Assembly (NCBI GenBank): GCA_963843595.1
Contig: CAWJLG010000009.1
Span: 62,001-126,000, forward strand
Length of the DNA: 64,000 nucleotides
Source: CAIWHR01 sp963843595
GTDB taxonomy: Bacteria; Pseudomonadota; Gammaproteobacteria; Burkholderiales; Casimicrobiaceae
Direction: 5' to 3'
Below the pieces are notes generated by a model. It was not told where the DNA came from, made no database searches, and was given only the letters and a program-made list of their open reading frames with translations. A program made the translations under genes and the position numbers. Every line of letters starts with the position of its first letter. Position 1 is the first letter of the stretch. Of this stretch, positions 8,937 to 19,000 are shown piece after piece.

Positions 8937-9037
8937 CAGTCCTCCTGCGGTGCAGCGGCGGTCTTGTAATTGAGGTGCCGGGCGGGCCGCTGGTCCGCGC
9001 GCACTCCTGTGCCGAAGCAGACGCGAGTGTACTGTAT

Positions 9038-9066
9038 CGGCGGGCGGGATTCGATGCCGCCCGCCG
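9038..9066. repeat. Inverted repeat between divergent transporter operons
   Basis: A perfect 10-base inverted repeat, CGGCGGGCGG at 9038-9047 and CCGCCCGCCG at 9057-9066, is separated by nine bases. It lies in the 266-base gap between two divergently transcribed ABC operons. No T-run follows on either strand, so it is not a standard terminator. It could be a leader structure for the minus-strand receptor gene or simply a GC-rich chance palindrome. Confidence 0.35.
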
Positions 9067-9130
9067 GCCGCCGCGATCGGGGAAGGGGCGGCGCCAGCCC
9101 CGCGGTGCGTCAAGTCCGCGCCACGATGTT

Positions 9131-9146
9131 GCGGTAAGCTTGCCGC
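9131..9146. promoter_or_regulatory. Candidate palindromic operator upstream of the polyamine-type operon
   Basis: GCGGTAAGCTTGCCGC at 9131-9146 is a near-perfect 16-base palindrome, with a single T/G mismatch pair around an AAGCTT core. It lies 57 bases before the ATG of the solute-binding gene. Its size and position fit a dimeric repressor site. No regulator gene lies nearby, so the cognate protein is unknown. Confidence 0.3.
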
Positions 9147-9202
9147 CTGCTCTGCCGCCGCGACCGGGGCAGCCCACATCCGCCATCGACCGGGAGACTC
9201 AG

Positions 9203-10267
9203 ATGAAGTTTGGCCGTTTCGCACTCGCCGCGGGCGTCATCGCCCTCGGTCTCGCCACCTCGGCGATCGCGCAGGACAACAAGCTGCGCCTGATCACCTG
9301 GGCCGACTACGTGCCCGCCGACGTCCTCGCCCAGTTCAAGAAGGAGACGGGCATCGACGTCGAGGTCACGCTGTCGAACAACGAGGAGATGATCTCCAAG
9401 CTGCGCGCCACCGGCGGTGCGGGTTTTGACCTCGCGCAGCCCTCGCAGGATCGCATCGTCGGACCGCAGCAGGAATTCGGCATCTACAAGCCGATCGACA
9501 TGAGCAAGATCAAGACGGAGCTCTTCATTCCGTCGATGCTCGACGCGACCAAGAAGAACACCACGCTCGACGGCAAGGTCTACGGCCTGCCGCACATCTG
9601 GGGTACCGACGGCCTCGTCGTCAACACCAAGCTCGCGAAGATGGCCGATTACCCGGACCTGTGCAAGCCCGAGTTCAAGGGCAAGACGAGCATGCGCCTG
9701 AAGCGCCCGACCCTGCTCGCGTTCGCGTTCGCGTCCGGGAAGGATCCGTTCGCGCTGTACAACGACCCGAAGGCCTACGCGGCGCTGATGGACGAGGTCG
9801 GAAAGACGCTCGCCGCGTGCAAGGGCAACATCAAGTTCTTCTGGGACAACAAGGACCAGCTGCTCAACGGCGCGCGGACCGGCGAGATCGTCGGCGCGAT
9901 GATGTGGGACACGGGTGGCTGGAAGCTGAACGGCGAGAACGCCGACATCCAGTACATCGCACCGAAGTCCGGGGCGCTGGGCTGGATCGACACGTTCGCG
10001 CTGCCGGCGAAGGGGCGCAACGACGCCGCCGCCTATGCGTGGATCAATTTCAACATGCGGCCCGAGATTGCCGCGAAGGTCGCCGCGTCGGCCGGCAACT
10101 TCACGGCCGCGAAGGGTGCCGATCAGCTGATGGACGCGAAGCTCAAGGCCCAGTTCGCGAAGAGCTTTCCCGAAGAGGCGCTCAGGAACGTCAAGTGGTA
10201 CCCGGCCGTGCCGCCCGGCATCGAGGACATCGAGGGCAAGGTGCTCGATCGCGTGAAGGCGAGCTGA
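9203..10267 (+). CDS. PotD/PotF-like ABC transporter solute-binding protein
   Basis: 354 aa. ATG at 9203 follows GGGAGA and gives a signal peptide cleaved at ATSAIAQ|DNK, so the protein is periplasmic. The mature start LRLITWADYVPADVLAQFKK and the later NKDQLLNGARTGEIVGAMMWD and DTFALPAKGRNDAAAYAWI match the polyamine-binding family of extracellular solute-binding proteins. Spermidine or putrescine is the family default, but residues alone do not fix the ligand. It heads an operon with a PotA-like ATPase and two PotB/PotC-like permeases. A strong hairpin (10303-10325) separates it from the ATPase gene, which could let the receptor be made in excess. Confidence 0.87.
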   Translation: MKFGRFALAAGVIALGLATSAIAQDNKLRLITWADYVPADVLAQFKKETGIDVEVTLSNNEEMISKLRATGGAGFDLAQPSQDRIVGPQQEFGIYKPIDMSKIKTELFIPSMLDATKKNTTLDGKVYGLPHIWGTDGLVVNTKLAKMADYPDLCKPEFKGKTSMRLKRPTLLAFAFASGKDPFALYNDPKAYAALMDEVGKTLAACKGNIKFFWDNKDQLLNGARTGEIVGAMMWDTGGWKLNGENADIQYIAPKSGALGWIDTFALPAKGRNDAAAYAWINFNMRPEIAAKVAASAGNFTAAKGADQLMDAKLKAQFAKSFPEEALRNVKWYPAVPPGIEDIEGKVLDRVKAS

Positions 10268-10302
10268 CGGAGAACCGACGTTGCGCATGCTGTCACGCTG
10301 AC

Positions 10303-10325
10303 CCTCTCCCGCCGAGCGGGAGAGG
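10303..10325 (+). terminator. Hairpin between solute-binding gene and ATPase gene
   Basis: CCTCTCCCGC (10303-10312) pairs perfectly with GCGGGAGAGG (10316-10325) around a three-base loop. No T-run follows. Its position 35 bases after the receptor stop suggests mRNA stabilisation or partial termination that favours the receptor over the rest of the operon. The sequence also resembles short dispersed GC-rich repeats. Confidence 0.45.
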
Positions 10326-10436
10326 AACTCGCGTGGTGCCGGGCGCAGTGGCGCCATCGCGACGTCCGTAATCCCCCGTTCCCCGCCTTTGGGGCGCGGG
10401 CGGGGTTGAGGGGCCCCACTTCCCGCCGACCATCGG

Positions 10437-11537
10437 ATGCAGCAGGACCTCGAAGTCGACCGCGTCACCAAGCGCTACGGAGCGTCCACGGCCGTCGACG
10501 CCCTGTCGCTTGCGGTCGCGCACGGCAGCTTCTTCTCGATCCTCGGGCCCTCCGGTTGCGGCAAGACCACGCTGTTGCGGATGGTCGCAGGCTTCATCGC
10601 GCCCGACGAAGGTGACGTTCGGATCGGCGGCCGCTCGATGGCCGGCGTGCCGCCGAACCGGCGGCCGGTCAACATGGTGTTCCAGCACCTCGCGCTGTTT
10701 CCGATGATGACGGTGGGTGAGAACGTCGGCTACGGCCTCGCGCGGCGCGGCGTGGCGCGGCCCGAGATCGCGAGCCGCGTCGCGGCGATGCTCGCGCGCG
10801 TCGGCCTGCCTGGCGCGGAGGGCAAGCGCGTCGACCAGCTCTCCGGCGGACAGAAACAGCGCGTCGCGATCGCCAGGAGCCTCGTGCTCGAGCCGACGCT
10901 GCTGCTGCTCGACGAGCCGCTCGGCGCACTCGACCTCAAGCTTCGCGAGCACATGAAGATCGAACTGAAGCAACTGCAGGCCGATTTCGGCACGACGTTC
11001 GTCTACATCACGCATGACCAGTCGGAGGCGCTGGTGCTCTCGGACCACGTGGCCGTCATGAACGCCGGCCGCTTCGAGCAGGTCGGCACGCCGCAGGAGC
11101 TCTACTACCAGCCGCGCACGCCGTTCGTCGCCGGCTTCGTCGGCGCCAACAATCGTCTCGCGGGTACCGCGTCGCGCGTCGACGGCGACGTCGTGGAACT
11201 GACGACCGCCGCGGGCCTTGCCGTGCGCGCGCGGGCGAGCGGCACGGTCGCTGCGGGCGAACGCGTCGAAGCGTTCGTGCGGCCCGAGGTCGTCGACCTT
11301 GCCCGCAATGCGACGGACCTTCCGCCGGCAGCGCTGCGCTTTTCCGGGCGCGTTGCGAGCCTGCTGTTCGATGGTGCGAACTCTGCCGTGCTCGTTCGCG
11401 AGGACAGCTCGCGCGCGGAAATCCGGATCGCGCTGCCGCAGACCGGACGCTTCGCCGACCTCGTAGTCGACGAAGCGATCGCATTCGGCTTCGATCCGCA
11501 GCGCGCGGTGTGCTTCCGCGCCGGTGGCCATGGCTGA
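10437..11537 (+). CDS. PotA-like ABC transporter ATP-binding protein
   Basis: 366 aa. The ATPase domain has Walker A GPSGCGKTTLLRM near residue 40, Q-loop NMVFQHLALFPMM, signature LSGGQKQRVAIARSL, Walker B LLLLDEPLGALDLK and H-loop YITHDQSEAL, all intact. Residues from about 240 on form the TOBE regulatory domain typical of CUT1/polyamine ATPases. The ATG at 10437 lacks a strong ribosome site, and no better in-frame start was seen. Its TGA (11535-11537) overlaps the start of the next permease gene, indicating coupled translation. It drives the PotB/PotC-like pair. Confidence 0.92.
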   Translation: MQQDLEVDRVTKRYGASTAVDALSLAVAHGSFFSILGPSGCGKTTLLRMVAGFIAPDEGDVRIGGRSMAGVPPNRRPVNMVFQHLALFPMMTVGENVGYGLARRGVARPEIASRVAAMLARVGLPGAEGKRVDQLSGGQKQRVAIARSLVLEPTLLLLDEPLGALDLKLREHMKIELKQLQADFGTTFVYITHDQSEALVLSDHVAVMNAGRFEQVGTPQELYYQPRTPFVAGFVGANNRLAGTASRVDGDVVELTTAAGLAVRARASGTVAAGERVEAFVRPEVVDLARNATDLPPAALRFSGRVASLLFDGANSAVLVREDSSRAEIRIALPQTGRFADLVVDEAIAFGFDPQRAVCFRAGGHG

Positions 11538-12436
11538 TCCTGCGCCCCGTCCGGCGCCTGCCCACGTCGCCGGGCCTTGGCGCGCGCGTCTTGCGCTCCT
11601 GCTGCTGCTCGCGCCGGCGCTGGTGTGGCTGGTCGGGCTGATCGTCCTTCCGCACGTCGAACTGGCCGTACTGTCGCTCCGGGCACGTGTCGCGCCGCGC
11701 GTCTACGAGTTCAGCCTGAACCAGTACCGGACGTTCGTCGACGAGCCGCTGTACTGGCACACGTTCGTGCGCACGGCCGCGATCTCGATCCTCGCCACCT
11801 TGTGTACGCTGCTGATCGCTTTTCCCGCGGCGTGGTACATCGCGAAGATCGCCCGTGGCCGCGCGAAGTCGGTGCTGTTCGTCCTTTGCCTCATTCCGTT
11901 CTGGGTCAGCGAAACGGTGCGCACGCTGGGCTGGATGATCCTGCTGCGCGAGTCCGGGGTCGCTGCCGCGGCTGCTGGTCGAATTCGGCATCACGGCGGC
12001 GCCGGTCGAGATGCTCTATCACGACGCGACGATCCTCGTCGGTCTCGTCTACACGTCGATGCTGTTCATGGTCGTCCCGCTCGTCGGCGCGCTGGACAGC
12101 CTCGACGATTCGCTGATCGAGGCGGCGTACGATCTCGGCGGCAACGGCTGGTCGATCCTGCGCGAGATCGTCGTTCCGCACGCGGCGCCGGGGATCGCCG
12201 CCGGCTCGATCGTCGTGTTCATGCTGACGCTCGGCAACTACCTGACGCCGACACTGCTCGGCGGCAAGAACTCGCTGTGGTTCACCGAGCAGATCTACAC
12301 GCAGTTCATCACGCGGTTCAACTGGGAGCAGGGCGCCGCGTTCGGCTTTCTGCTGCTGATCCTGTCCACGGTGATCGTCTGGGCCGGACTGAAGCTCACC
12401 GGCCAGCGCTTCGGCGACGTGATGAGGCGGACGTGA
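11530..12436 (+). CDS. PotB-like ABC transporter permease, interrupted by a one-base frameshift
   Basis: ATG at 11530 (or GTG at 11524) starts a permease whose first five helices read to WMILLRESG. There the frame shifts by one extra base in the GGGG run at 11956-11959. Removing one G continues as SLPRLLVEFGITAAPVEMLY and then ATILVGLVYTSMLFMVVPLV through the permease EAA loop SLIEAAYDLGGNG to RFGDVMRRT. The corrected product is 301 aa, typical of PotB. The stop TGA overlaps the GTG start of the PotC-like gene. Conservation on both sides of the break argues for a sequencing or assembly indel rather than a dead gene. Confidence 0.85.
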
Positions 12437-13278
12437 TCCCGTCGCTGCCGCGCTCGGCGCTTTCCCGCTACACGACCGGCGCGTATGTCGCCGCGTTCTT
12501 CGTGTTCCTGTTCGTGCCGCTCGTTGTCGTTGCCGTGTTCGCGTTCAACAACGCGAACTATCCCGCGCCGCCGTGGCGCGGCTTCACGCTGGACTGGTTC
12601 GTCGGGGGCGGGGGAAGGACCGGCCTGTTCGCCGACGGCCCGCTGCTGAAGAGCGTCGCGACCAGCATCGTTGTCGCGTCCTGGGTGACCGTGCTGTCCG
12701 TGGCGTTCGGCACCGCGAATGCCTTTCTGCTGGAGCGCACCCGGTTTCGCGGCAAGTCGGCGCTGTCGCTGCTGATGCTTGCACCGCTGGTGATCCCTGG
12801 CGTGATCCTCGGGATCTCGATCCTCGCGTTCGCCAGCCGCCTCGCGCAGTTCGCGGACGACGTGTGGGGCCTCGAGGTCGACTTCCTGCGGCCGGGACTG
12901 CCGCTGGTCGTCGTCGGACAGTTCTCGTACATCGTGTCGATCGCGACGCTGACGATCGCGGCCCGCCTGAAGCGCTTCGATGCCACGCTGGAAGAAGCCG
13001 CGTACAACCTTGGCGCCTCCCGCGCCGCCGCGTTGTGGACGGTGACGCTGCCGTACCTCAAGCCCGCGCTGATCGGCGCCGCGGCGATCTCGTTCCTGAT
13101 GTCGTTCGAGAATTTCAACACGACGCTGATGCTGGTCGGCTCCGACCCGCCGCTGACGGTGATGATGTACGGCCGGATGCGAGAGGGCGCGAGCCCGGTC
13201 CTCAACGCCGTGAGCCTGTTCCTGATGGTCGCGTCGGCGCTGATCGCGCTGGCGCTGATGCGGCGGCCAGCCTCTTAG
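12433..13278 (+). CDS. PotC-like ABC transporter permease
   Basis: 281 aa. The GTG start at 12433 overlaps the preceding TGA as GTGA, so translation is coupled. Six helices are expected: the first is GAYVAAFFVFLFVPLVVVAV, and the conserved permease loop is TLEEAAYNLGASRAAALWTV. The protein is the second channel subunit of the polyamine-type importer. The last helix ends in ASALIALALMRRPAS. A strong hairpin lies downstream, before the convergent PEP-CTERM gene. Confidence 0.88.
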   Translation: MIPSLPRSALSRYTTGAYVAAFFVFLFVPLVVVAVFAFNNANYPAPPWRGFTLDWFVGGGGRTGLFADGPLLKSVATSIVVASWVTVLSVAFGTANAFLLERTRFRGKSALSLLMLAPLVIPGVILGISILAFASRLAQFADDVWGLEVDFLRPGLPLVVVGQFSYIVSIATLTIAARLKRFDATLEEAAYNLGASRAAALWTVTLPYLKPALIGAAAISFLMSFENFNTTLMLVGSDPPLTVMMYGRMREGASPVLNAVSLFLMVASALIALALMRRPAS

Positions 13279-13334
13279 CGGGTCCGCGCGCCATGCGCTG
13301 CGGCCCGATCGTCGCCGAGGCCGCGCGAAGAAAG

Positions 13335-13362
13335 GGCCAGCCCGGCCGAAGCCGGGCTGGCC
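13335..13362. terminator. Bidirectional-type hairpin between convergent genes
   Basis: GGCCAGCCCGGC (13335-13346) and GCCGGGCTGGCC (13351-13362) form a perfect 12-bp stem with a CGAA tetraloop. It lies between the stop of the polyamine-type permease and the stop of the convergent PEP-CTERM gene. No long T-run follows on either side, but position and stability fit a terminator serving both directions. Confidence 0.6.
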
Positions 13363-13401
13363 CCGATCGCCGACGCGTCCCCCCTCCGTCGACGGCGGCG
13401 A

Positions 13402-14196
13402 TCAGGCGCTGCGCTTGCGGCGTACGAACCCTGCCGCCGCGGCGGCGATCCCGAACAGCGCCAGCGTTCCGGGCAGCGGGACCTGCCGCCGCGGCTCGGA
13501 ATAGGTCACCGACAGGTAATCCTGATACCTGGCGTTGGCGAAGGTATAGAGCTGCCAACCATCGACAAAGGTGTCGCCCGTCCCGACCGCATCGAGCATC
13601 TGCTGGGCACGGGTCGTTACGCTGCCGGCGCCGGCACGAAACGTTCCATTTGCGAGATCCATGTCGGTGTCGTACCAGATGTTCCAGACGGCGAGTTGGA
13701 AGGCGGCCGACTCCAGCGTCGTTCCGAAGTCGCCGAAGTTCGTCGTACTGCCACCCGAGTAGAACGCGCCGGCGTTCTTGTTCGGGTAGTAAAGATCGAA
13801 CAGCCGTGACAGTTCCGCCGCGTCCTTCGTGTTGTCGTTATCGCCCGACCCCGTCACGCCCGGGTATCGGTCGTAGGGGTTGGGACCCCCATTGGCATAC
13901 GCCTTGAGGTCGACGCAGAAGAAGCGGAAGAAATCGTCCGCCTCGAAACCCGACGTCGCGTCCTCCCCGGTGGGGTCGAAGTACCCTTTGAATTCGCCGG
14001 CCGAGACATTCCAGAAATCGCCGCTCTTGTAGCCCTGCAGGCTGATGGAAACGGTGCTGTAACCGTTCGCCGCGCCGTCCCAGCGAAGGGATCCCGGCTG
14101 CGGGACGGCGCTGCCCCAGAACGGATTGGCTTGCGCCATGGGCGCAGCTGCGGCAACGGCCGCGGCGAAGACAAGACCGGAAATTGCGGTACGCAT
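13402..14196 (-). CDS. PEP-CTERM sorting domain-containing protein
   Basis: 264 aa, with ATG at 14196-14194 starting a signal peptide (MRTAISGLVFAAAVAAAAP through MAQA). The C-terminus is a sorting signal: VPLPGTLALFG, a short hydrophobic helix, then FVRRKRSA. VPLPGT is a variant of the usual VPEPAT box. Such proteins are exported, anchored and cut by an EpsH-type exosortase, usually in exopolysaccharide-producing bacteria. The body contains FFCVDLKAY and ESAAFQLAVWNIWYDTD, similar to extracellular proteins with a conserved Cys and AFQLAIWEI-like motif. No exosortase gene is in the window. Function beyond surface or matrix sorting is unknown. Confidence 0.85.
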   Translation of the reverse strand: MRTAISGLVFAAAVAAAAPMAQANPFWGSAVPQPGSLRWDGAANGYSTVSISLQGYKSGDFWNVSAGEFKGYFDPTGEDATSGFEADDFFRFFCVDLKAYANGGPNPYDRYPGVTGSGDNDNTKDAAELSRLFDLYYPNKNAGAFYSGGSTTNFGDFGTTLESAAFQLAVWNIWYDTDMDLANGTFRAGAGSVTTRAQQMLDAVGTGDTFVDGWQLYTFANARYQDYLSVTYSEPRRQVPLPGTLALFGIAAAAAGFVRRKRSA

Positions 14197-14632
14197 TGTT
14201 ATTCCCTCAACATGGGACCGGATGGGTTCACGGGGCGGCGCGTGGCGAAAAGTTTTCTCGAATGCTTCCATTTTTCCGGCATGAAACGCGAACACGCAGC
14301 CGGAATCTGGAAATGCGCTACGACAACCGCTAAGCAAATGTCGGTCCATCAATAAAATATACGTAAAAACAATATATTGGAGATGAAATCTACAATCAAT
14401 GTAAAAAGTGCCGACAAGCCATTGTCGTGAACACATCGTCATCATTTCGGCGTTTAGCACAAGAAAACGTGAACAAATGGCGAAAAAATAGATCCTCATG
14501 CCATTCGAGCGCAATGGCGACGACGATCGAAGAAGCCGCGGGGAAGCTGCCGCGGGCGGACGCGGGTTGTGCCGACGGTTGGCCGGGCGTCGCGGGCGCG
14601 ATAACAGGCGAGCGCGGCTCGGAGCGGGCGAT
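14197..14632. other. AT-rich intergenic region upstream of the PEP-CTERM gene
   Basis: This 436-base gap is clearly richer in A and T than its surroundings, especially 14340-14500, with runs such as AATAAAATATACG and CAATATATTGG. It sits between the start of the minus-strand PEP-CTERM gene and the stop of the minus-strand outer-membrane efflux gene. The AT-rich part probably holds the PEP-CTERM promoter, but no confident -35/-10 pair or sigma-54 site could be picked. No coding region was recognised. Confidence 0.5.
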
Positions 14633-16066
14633 CTAGTTTGTGGCGGCGAACGCCTCGGGGCTCCAGCCGCCGCCCAGCGCCTTGGCGAAATCGACCACGG
14701 ACAGGCGCGCGTCGCGTGCCGCCGCAATTCGCTGGGTCTCGGAACCGAGCAGCGTGCGCTGCGCGTCGAGCACTTCGAGGAACGACGTGCGTCCCGCCTC
14801 GTAGCGCAGCTTCGCGACGTCGAGGGCGGCGGCGATCTGGTCGCGGCGCGCGGTCTCCGCGGCGAGCACCTCGCGCGAAGTCCGGTGGACGACCAGCGCG
14901 TCGTGGACTTCGCGGAAGGCGGTCTGCACGGTCTGCTGGTAATCGACGATGGCCGCGTCACGCCTGGCGGTCGCCGCCTGCACCGAGGCGTCGATGCGCT
15001 TGATGCCGATGAGCGGCTGGAGCAAGCTCGCGCCGAAGCGCCAGACCGACGCCGGTGACGTGAACAGGTCGGCGAGCGCGGCCGATTCCGAGCCGAACGC
15101 GCCCGTCAGCGACACCGACGGGAAATAGTCGGCGCGCGCTTCGGTGATCCGCAGGTCGGACGCGGCAAGGAGCGCCTCGCTGCGGCGGATGTCGGGACGC
15201 CGTTCGAGCACACCCGACGGCAGTCCCGCCGGCAGCGCCGGGATCGCGGTGACCTGCAGCACGGGATTGCCGCGCGCGACCTCGGGTGCGAAGACGGCGC
15301 GCGGCGAGCGGCCGGTCAGCACGGCGAGCGCGGACTCGAGCTGGCCGATGCCCTGCTCGGCGCGCGCGATGTTGCCGACCACCGACGAGACTTCCGCCTC
15401 GGCCTGCCTGAGGTCGTACTCGCCGATGATGCCGGCGTCGAATCGGTCGCGCTGCAGCTGCAACGATTCGTTGCGCGTGACGAGCGTGTCGCGCAGCAGC
15501 GCGAGTTCGGCATCGGCGGCGCGCAGCCGGAAGTAGGTGCTGGCGACGTCGCCGGCGACGGTGATGCGCACCACCTCGCGGTAATAGCGCGCCGCGGTCA
15601 GCTCGTTCTGCGCGGCCAGCGCGCCGCTCCGGTACTTGCCCCACAGATCGAGCTCGTAGGACAGCTCCAGGCCCACGCCATAGTTGTTGCTGGTGAGCGG
15701 CGTGCCCGGCGGCAGCGGCTGCGAACCCACGCCGGAGATGCGCGAGCGCGACGCGTTCACGGTCGCGTTGACGCTGGGCACGAGGTTCGAGTTCGCGAGC
15801 AGCACCTGCGCGCGGGCGAGCTCGATGCGTGCCAGCGACGACTTGAGGTCGAGGTTGCTCGCGAGCGCTTCGTCGACGAGCGCGTTCAACGCCGGGTCGT
15901 CGAACGCCGTCCACCAGCGCTCGAGCAGCGCATTGTCGGCCGCGGTCGCCGAGGGCGGCGGCAGGTCGAGCTGCGGGGGCGCGGGTTGGTTGACGGCGCA
16001 GCCCGCGAGCGCGATGACGAGCGCGGCCGCGACGGCGCGTGCGGCCTGCGAAGCCCGGCTAGACAT
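14633..16066 (-). CDS. Outer-membrane efflux lipoprotein (NodT/OprM family)
   Basis: 477 aa. The signal peptide ends in a lipobox, LVIALAGC, giving a lipid-anchored Cys near residue 23. The rest matches the TolC-like NodT family: two repeats of the outer-membrane factor fold with motifs NNYGVGLELSYELDLWGKYR, LPSGVLERRPDIRRSEALL and YEAGRTSFLEVLDAQRTL. It forms the trimeric exit duct of the RND system encoded just upstream. Its ATG overlaps the last eight bases of the pump gene, implying translational coupling. It is the third gene of the operon. Confidence 0.93.
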   Translation of the reverse strand: MSSRASQAARAVAAALVIALAGCAVNQPAPPQLDLPPPSATAADNALLERWWTAFDDPALNALVDEALASNLDLKSSLARIELARAQVLLANSNLVPSVNATVNASRSRISGVGSQPLPPGTPLTSNNYGVGLELSYELDLWGKYRSGALAAQNELTAARYYREVVRITVAGDVASTYFRLRAADAELALLRDTLVTRNESLQLQRDRFDAGIIGEYDLRQAEAEVSSVVGNIARAEQGIGQLESALAVLTGRSPRAVFAPEVARGNPVLQVTAIPALPAGLPSGVLERRPDIRRSEALLAASDLRITEARADYFPSVSLTGAFGSESAALADLFTSPASVWRFGASLLQPLIGIKRIDASVQAATARRDAAIVDYQQTVQTAFREVHDALVVHRTSREVLAAETARRDQIAAALDVAKLRYEAGRTSFLEVLDAQRTLLGSETQRIAAARDARLSVVDFAKALGGGWSPEAFAATN

Positions 16067-19000
16067 GATCGGCTCCGTGTTCGGGTTGCGGCGGGTGGCC
16101 GGGCGTCTGCGGTGGCAGTCGCGCGTGCAGCTCGCGCGCGTGGTCGATCTCGTGGTGCAGCTCCTCCCTCGTGCGTGGTTCGGAGATCCGGCGCTCGAAG
16201 ATCAGGCGGAAGAACCACGGCACGAAGAAGATCGCGAGGAACGTCGCCGCGAGCATGCCACCCATCACCCCGGTACCCACGGAATGGCGGGCGCCCGCGC
16301 CGGCGCCGGTCGAGATCGCGAGCGGCAGCACGCCGAGGATGAAGGCCAGCGACGTCATCAGGATCGGCCGGAAGCGCAGCCGCGCGGCCTCGATGGCGGC
16401 GGCCGACGTCGTCAGGCCCTCTTCGTGCTTGAGCAGCGCGAACTCGACGATCAGGATCGCGTTCTTCGCGGCGAGACCGAGCAACGTGACGAGTCCGATC
16501 TGGAAATAGACGTCGTTGGTGAGCCCGCGCAGCCACACGGCGGCCAGCGCACCGAACGTGCCGAACGGCAGCGCCAGCAGCACCGAAAGCGGCAGCGACC
16601 AGCGCTCGTACTGTGCCGACAGGATCAGGAACACCATGATCACCGCCAGCACGAGTGCGAAGCCGGACGCGCCGCCCGAACGCTTTTCCTGATACGACGT
16701 GCCGCCCCAGTCGAAACTGAAGTCGGGCGGCAGCACCTCGGCAGCGATCTGCTTCGACGCGGGCGATGGCCTGGCCCGAGCTGAAGCCTGGCGCGGCCTG
16801 GCCGATCACCTTCGCCGCCGGCAGGTTGTTGAAACGGTCGAGCGCATCGGGACCGGAGGAGTACTTCACCGTGGCCAGCGACGCCAGCGGGATCATCTCG
16901 CCCTTCGTCGAGCGTACGTAAACCCCGCCGATGTCGTCGGGCCGCTGGCGGAACGAGGGCTCGGCCGACATCAGCACCTGCCACGTCCGCCCGTATTTGT
17001 TGAAATCGTTGACGTAGTAGGTGCCGAGCGTTCCCGCGAGCGCGTTGTGAAGGTCGTCGATCGGTACGCCGAGCTTTTTCGCCTTTTCGCGGTCGACGTC
17101 GACGTAGATCTGCGGCACGTTCGCGCGCCAGAGGGTTTGCGCGCCGCCGAGCTGCGGATCGCGGTTGGCGCGGGCCAGGAACGCGTTGGTGACCTCCTGC
17201 AGACGCTTGGCACCGCCCTCGCCCCGGTTCTGGATGTAGAACTCGAAGCCGCCGGCCGTGCCGAGGCCGAAGATCGCCGGCGGATTGAAGGCCAGCACCA
17301 GCGCTTCCTTGATGCCCATCGTGCGGCCGAAGAGCTCGCCGACGAGCTGCGGCGCCGTCACCTGCCGCTCGTCCCACGGAATCTGCGTGACGAAGATCGT
17401 CGCGGCGTTGTTGCGGAACCCGCCGCCGATGAGGTCGAACCCGGTGAACGAGACGACGTCCCGGTTCGCCGGGTTGGCGCGGATCGCCTTTTCGACCTCC
17501 TTGACCACCCGGTCGGTACGCTCCAGCGTCGCGCCGTCGGGCAGGATCACGGCGCTGATGTAGAAGCCCTGGTCCTCGTCGGGCACGAGGCTGCCCGGCG
17601 TGATCTTCCACAGCCCCGCGGTGATCGCGACCATTCCGGCGAACAGGACGACGCCGACCACGCCGCGGCGGATCATCCAGATCACGCCGTCGGAGTAGCG
17701 GTGCGTGACGCGGAGGAACCAGCCGTTGAACCACCGGAAGAGCGCTCCCGGCGGACGGTGGGCGTGCGCGAGCATCAGCACGCACAGTGCCGGCGACAGC
17801 GTCAGCGCGACGATCCCCGAGATCACGACCGAGATCGAGATCGTCACCGCGAACTGCCGATAGAGCTCGCCGGTCAGCCCGCCGAGGAACGCGATCGGCA
17901 CGAACACCGCCGTCAGCGTCAGCACGATCGCGATGATCGGCCCGGTCACCTCGCGCATCGCCTTGATGGCGGCATCGCGGGGCGGCAGCTTCTCCTCGCG
18001 CATGATCCGCTCGACGTTCTCCAGAACGACGATCGCGTCGTCGACCACGATGCCGATCGCGAGCACCATGCCGAACAGCGTCAGCGTGTTGATCGAGTAG
18101 CCGAGGACGTAGAGCCCGGCGAACGTTCCGATCAGCGACACCGGCACGGCGATGAACGGGATCACGGCCGCACGCCAGCTCTGCAGGAAGAGGTAGACGA
18201 CGAGGAACACGAGCAGCATCGCCTCGGCCAGCGTTTTCACCACTTCGCGGATCGACACCTCGACGAAGCGCGTCGTGTCGTACGGCACGGCGTACGTCAA
18301 TCCCTCGGGAAACTTCGTCGCGAGCTGCGCGACGCGGTTCCTGACGACTTTCGCGACGTCGAGCGCGTTCGCGCCGGGCGCCAGGAAGATGCCGACGAGC
18401 GTCGCCTCGTGGCCGTTGTAGCGGCCGATGAAGTCGTAGTCCTTCGAGCCCAGCTCGACGCGGGCGACGTCGGCCAGACGAACCGTCGAGCCGTCGGGAT
18501 TCGCGCGGACGATGATCGCTCCGAACTCCTTGGCGTCGGCGAGGCGGCCCCTGGTCGTGATCGTGTAGACGAGGTCCTGCTTGCCGCCGACCGGCGACTG
18601 CCCCACTTTGCCGGCGGCGAACTGCGCGTTCTGCTCGTTGATCGCGTTGGCCACGTCCTGCGGCGTGAGTTTCAATTGCGCGAGGCGGTCGGGCTTGAGC
18701 CAGATCCGCATCGCGTAATCCTTGGCGCCGAAGATCTGGACGTTGGTCGTGCCCGGCAGGCGCTTCAACTCGTCGAGCACGTTGAGCGTCACGTAATTCG
18801 ACGTGAACAGATCGTCGTAGCGGCCGTCCGGAGAGTAGAACGCCAGCACCTGCAGGAACGACGAGCTGCCGCGCTCGACCGACACGCCCTGGCGACGGAC
18901 TTCCAGCGGCAGGCGTGGCTCGACCTGCTTGACGCGATTGTTGACGTTGATCGTCGCGTCGCCGACGTTGGTGCCGATCTCGAAGGTCACCTCGATCTGC

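Noticed and set aside
11950..11965. Programmed ribosomal frameshifting as the cause of the breaks
   Set aside because: No slippery heptamer plus downstream structure was seen, the sites differ from gene to gene, and these families are not known to use frameshifting.
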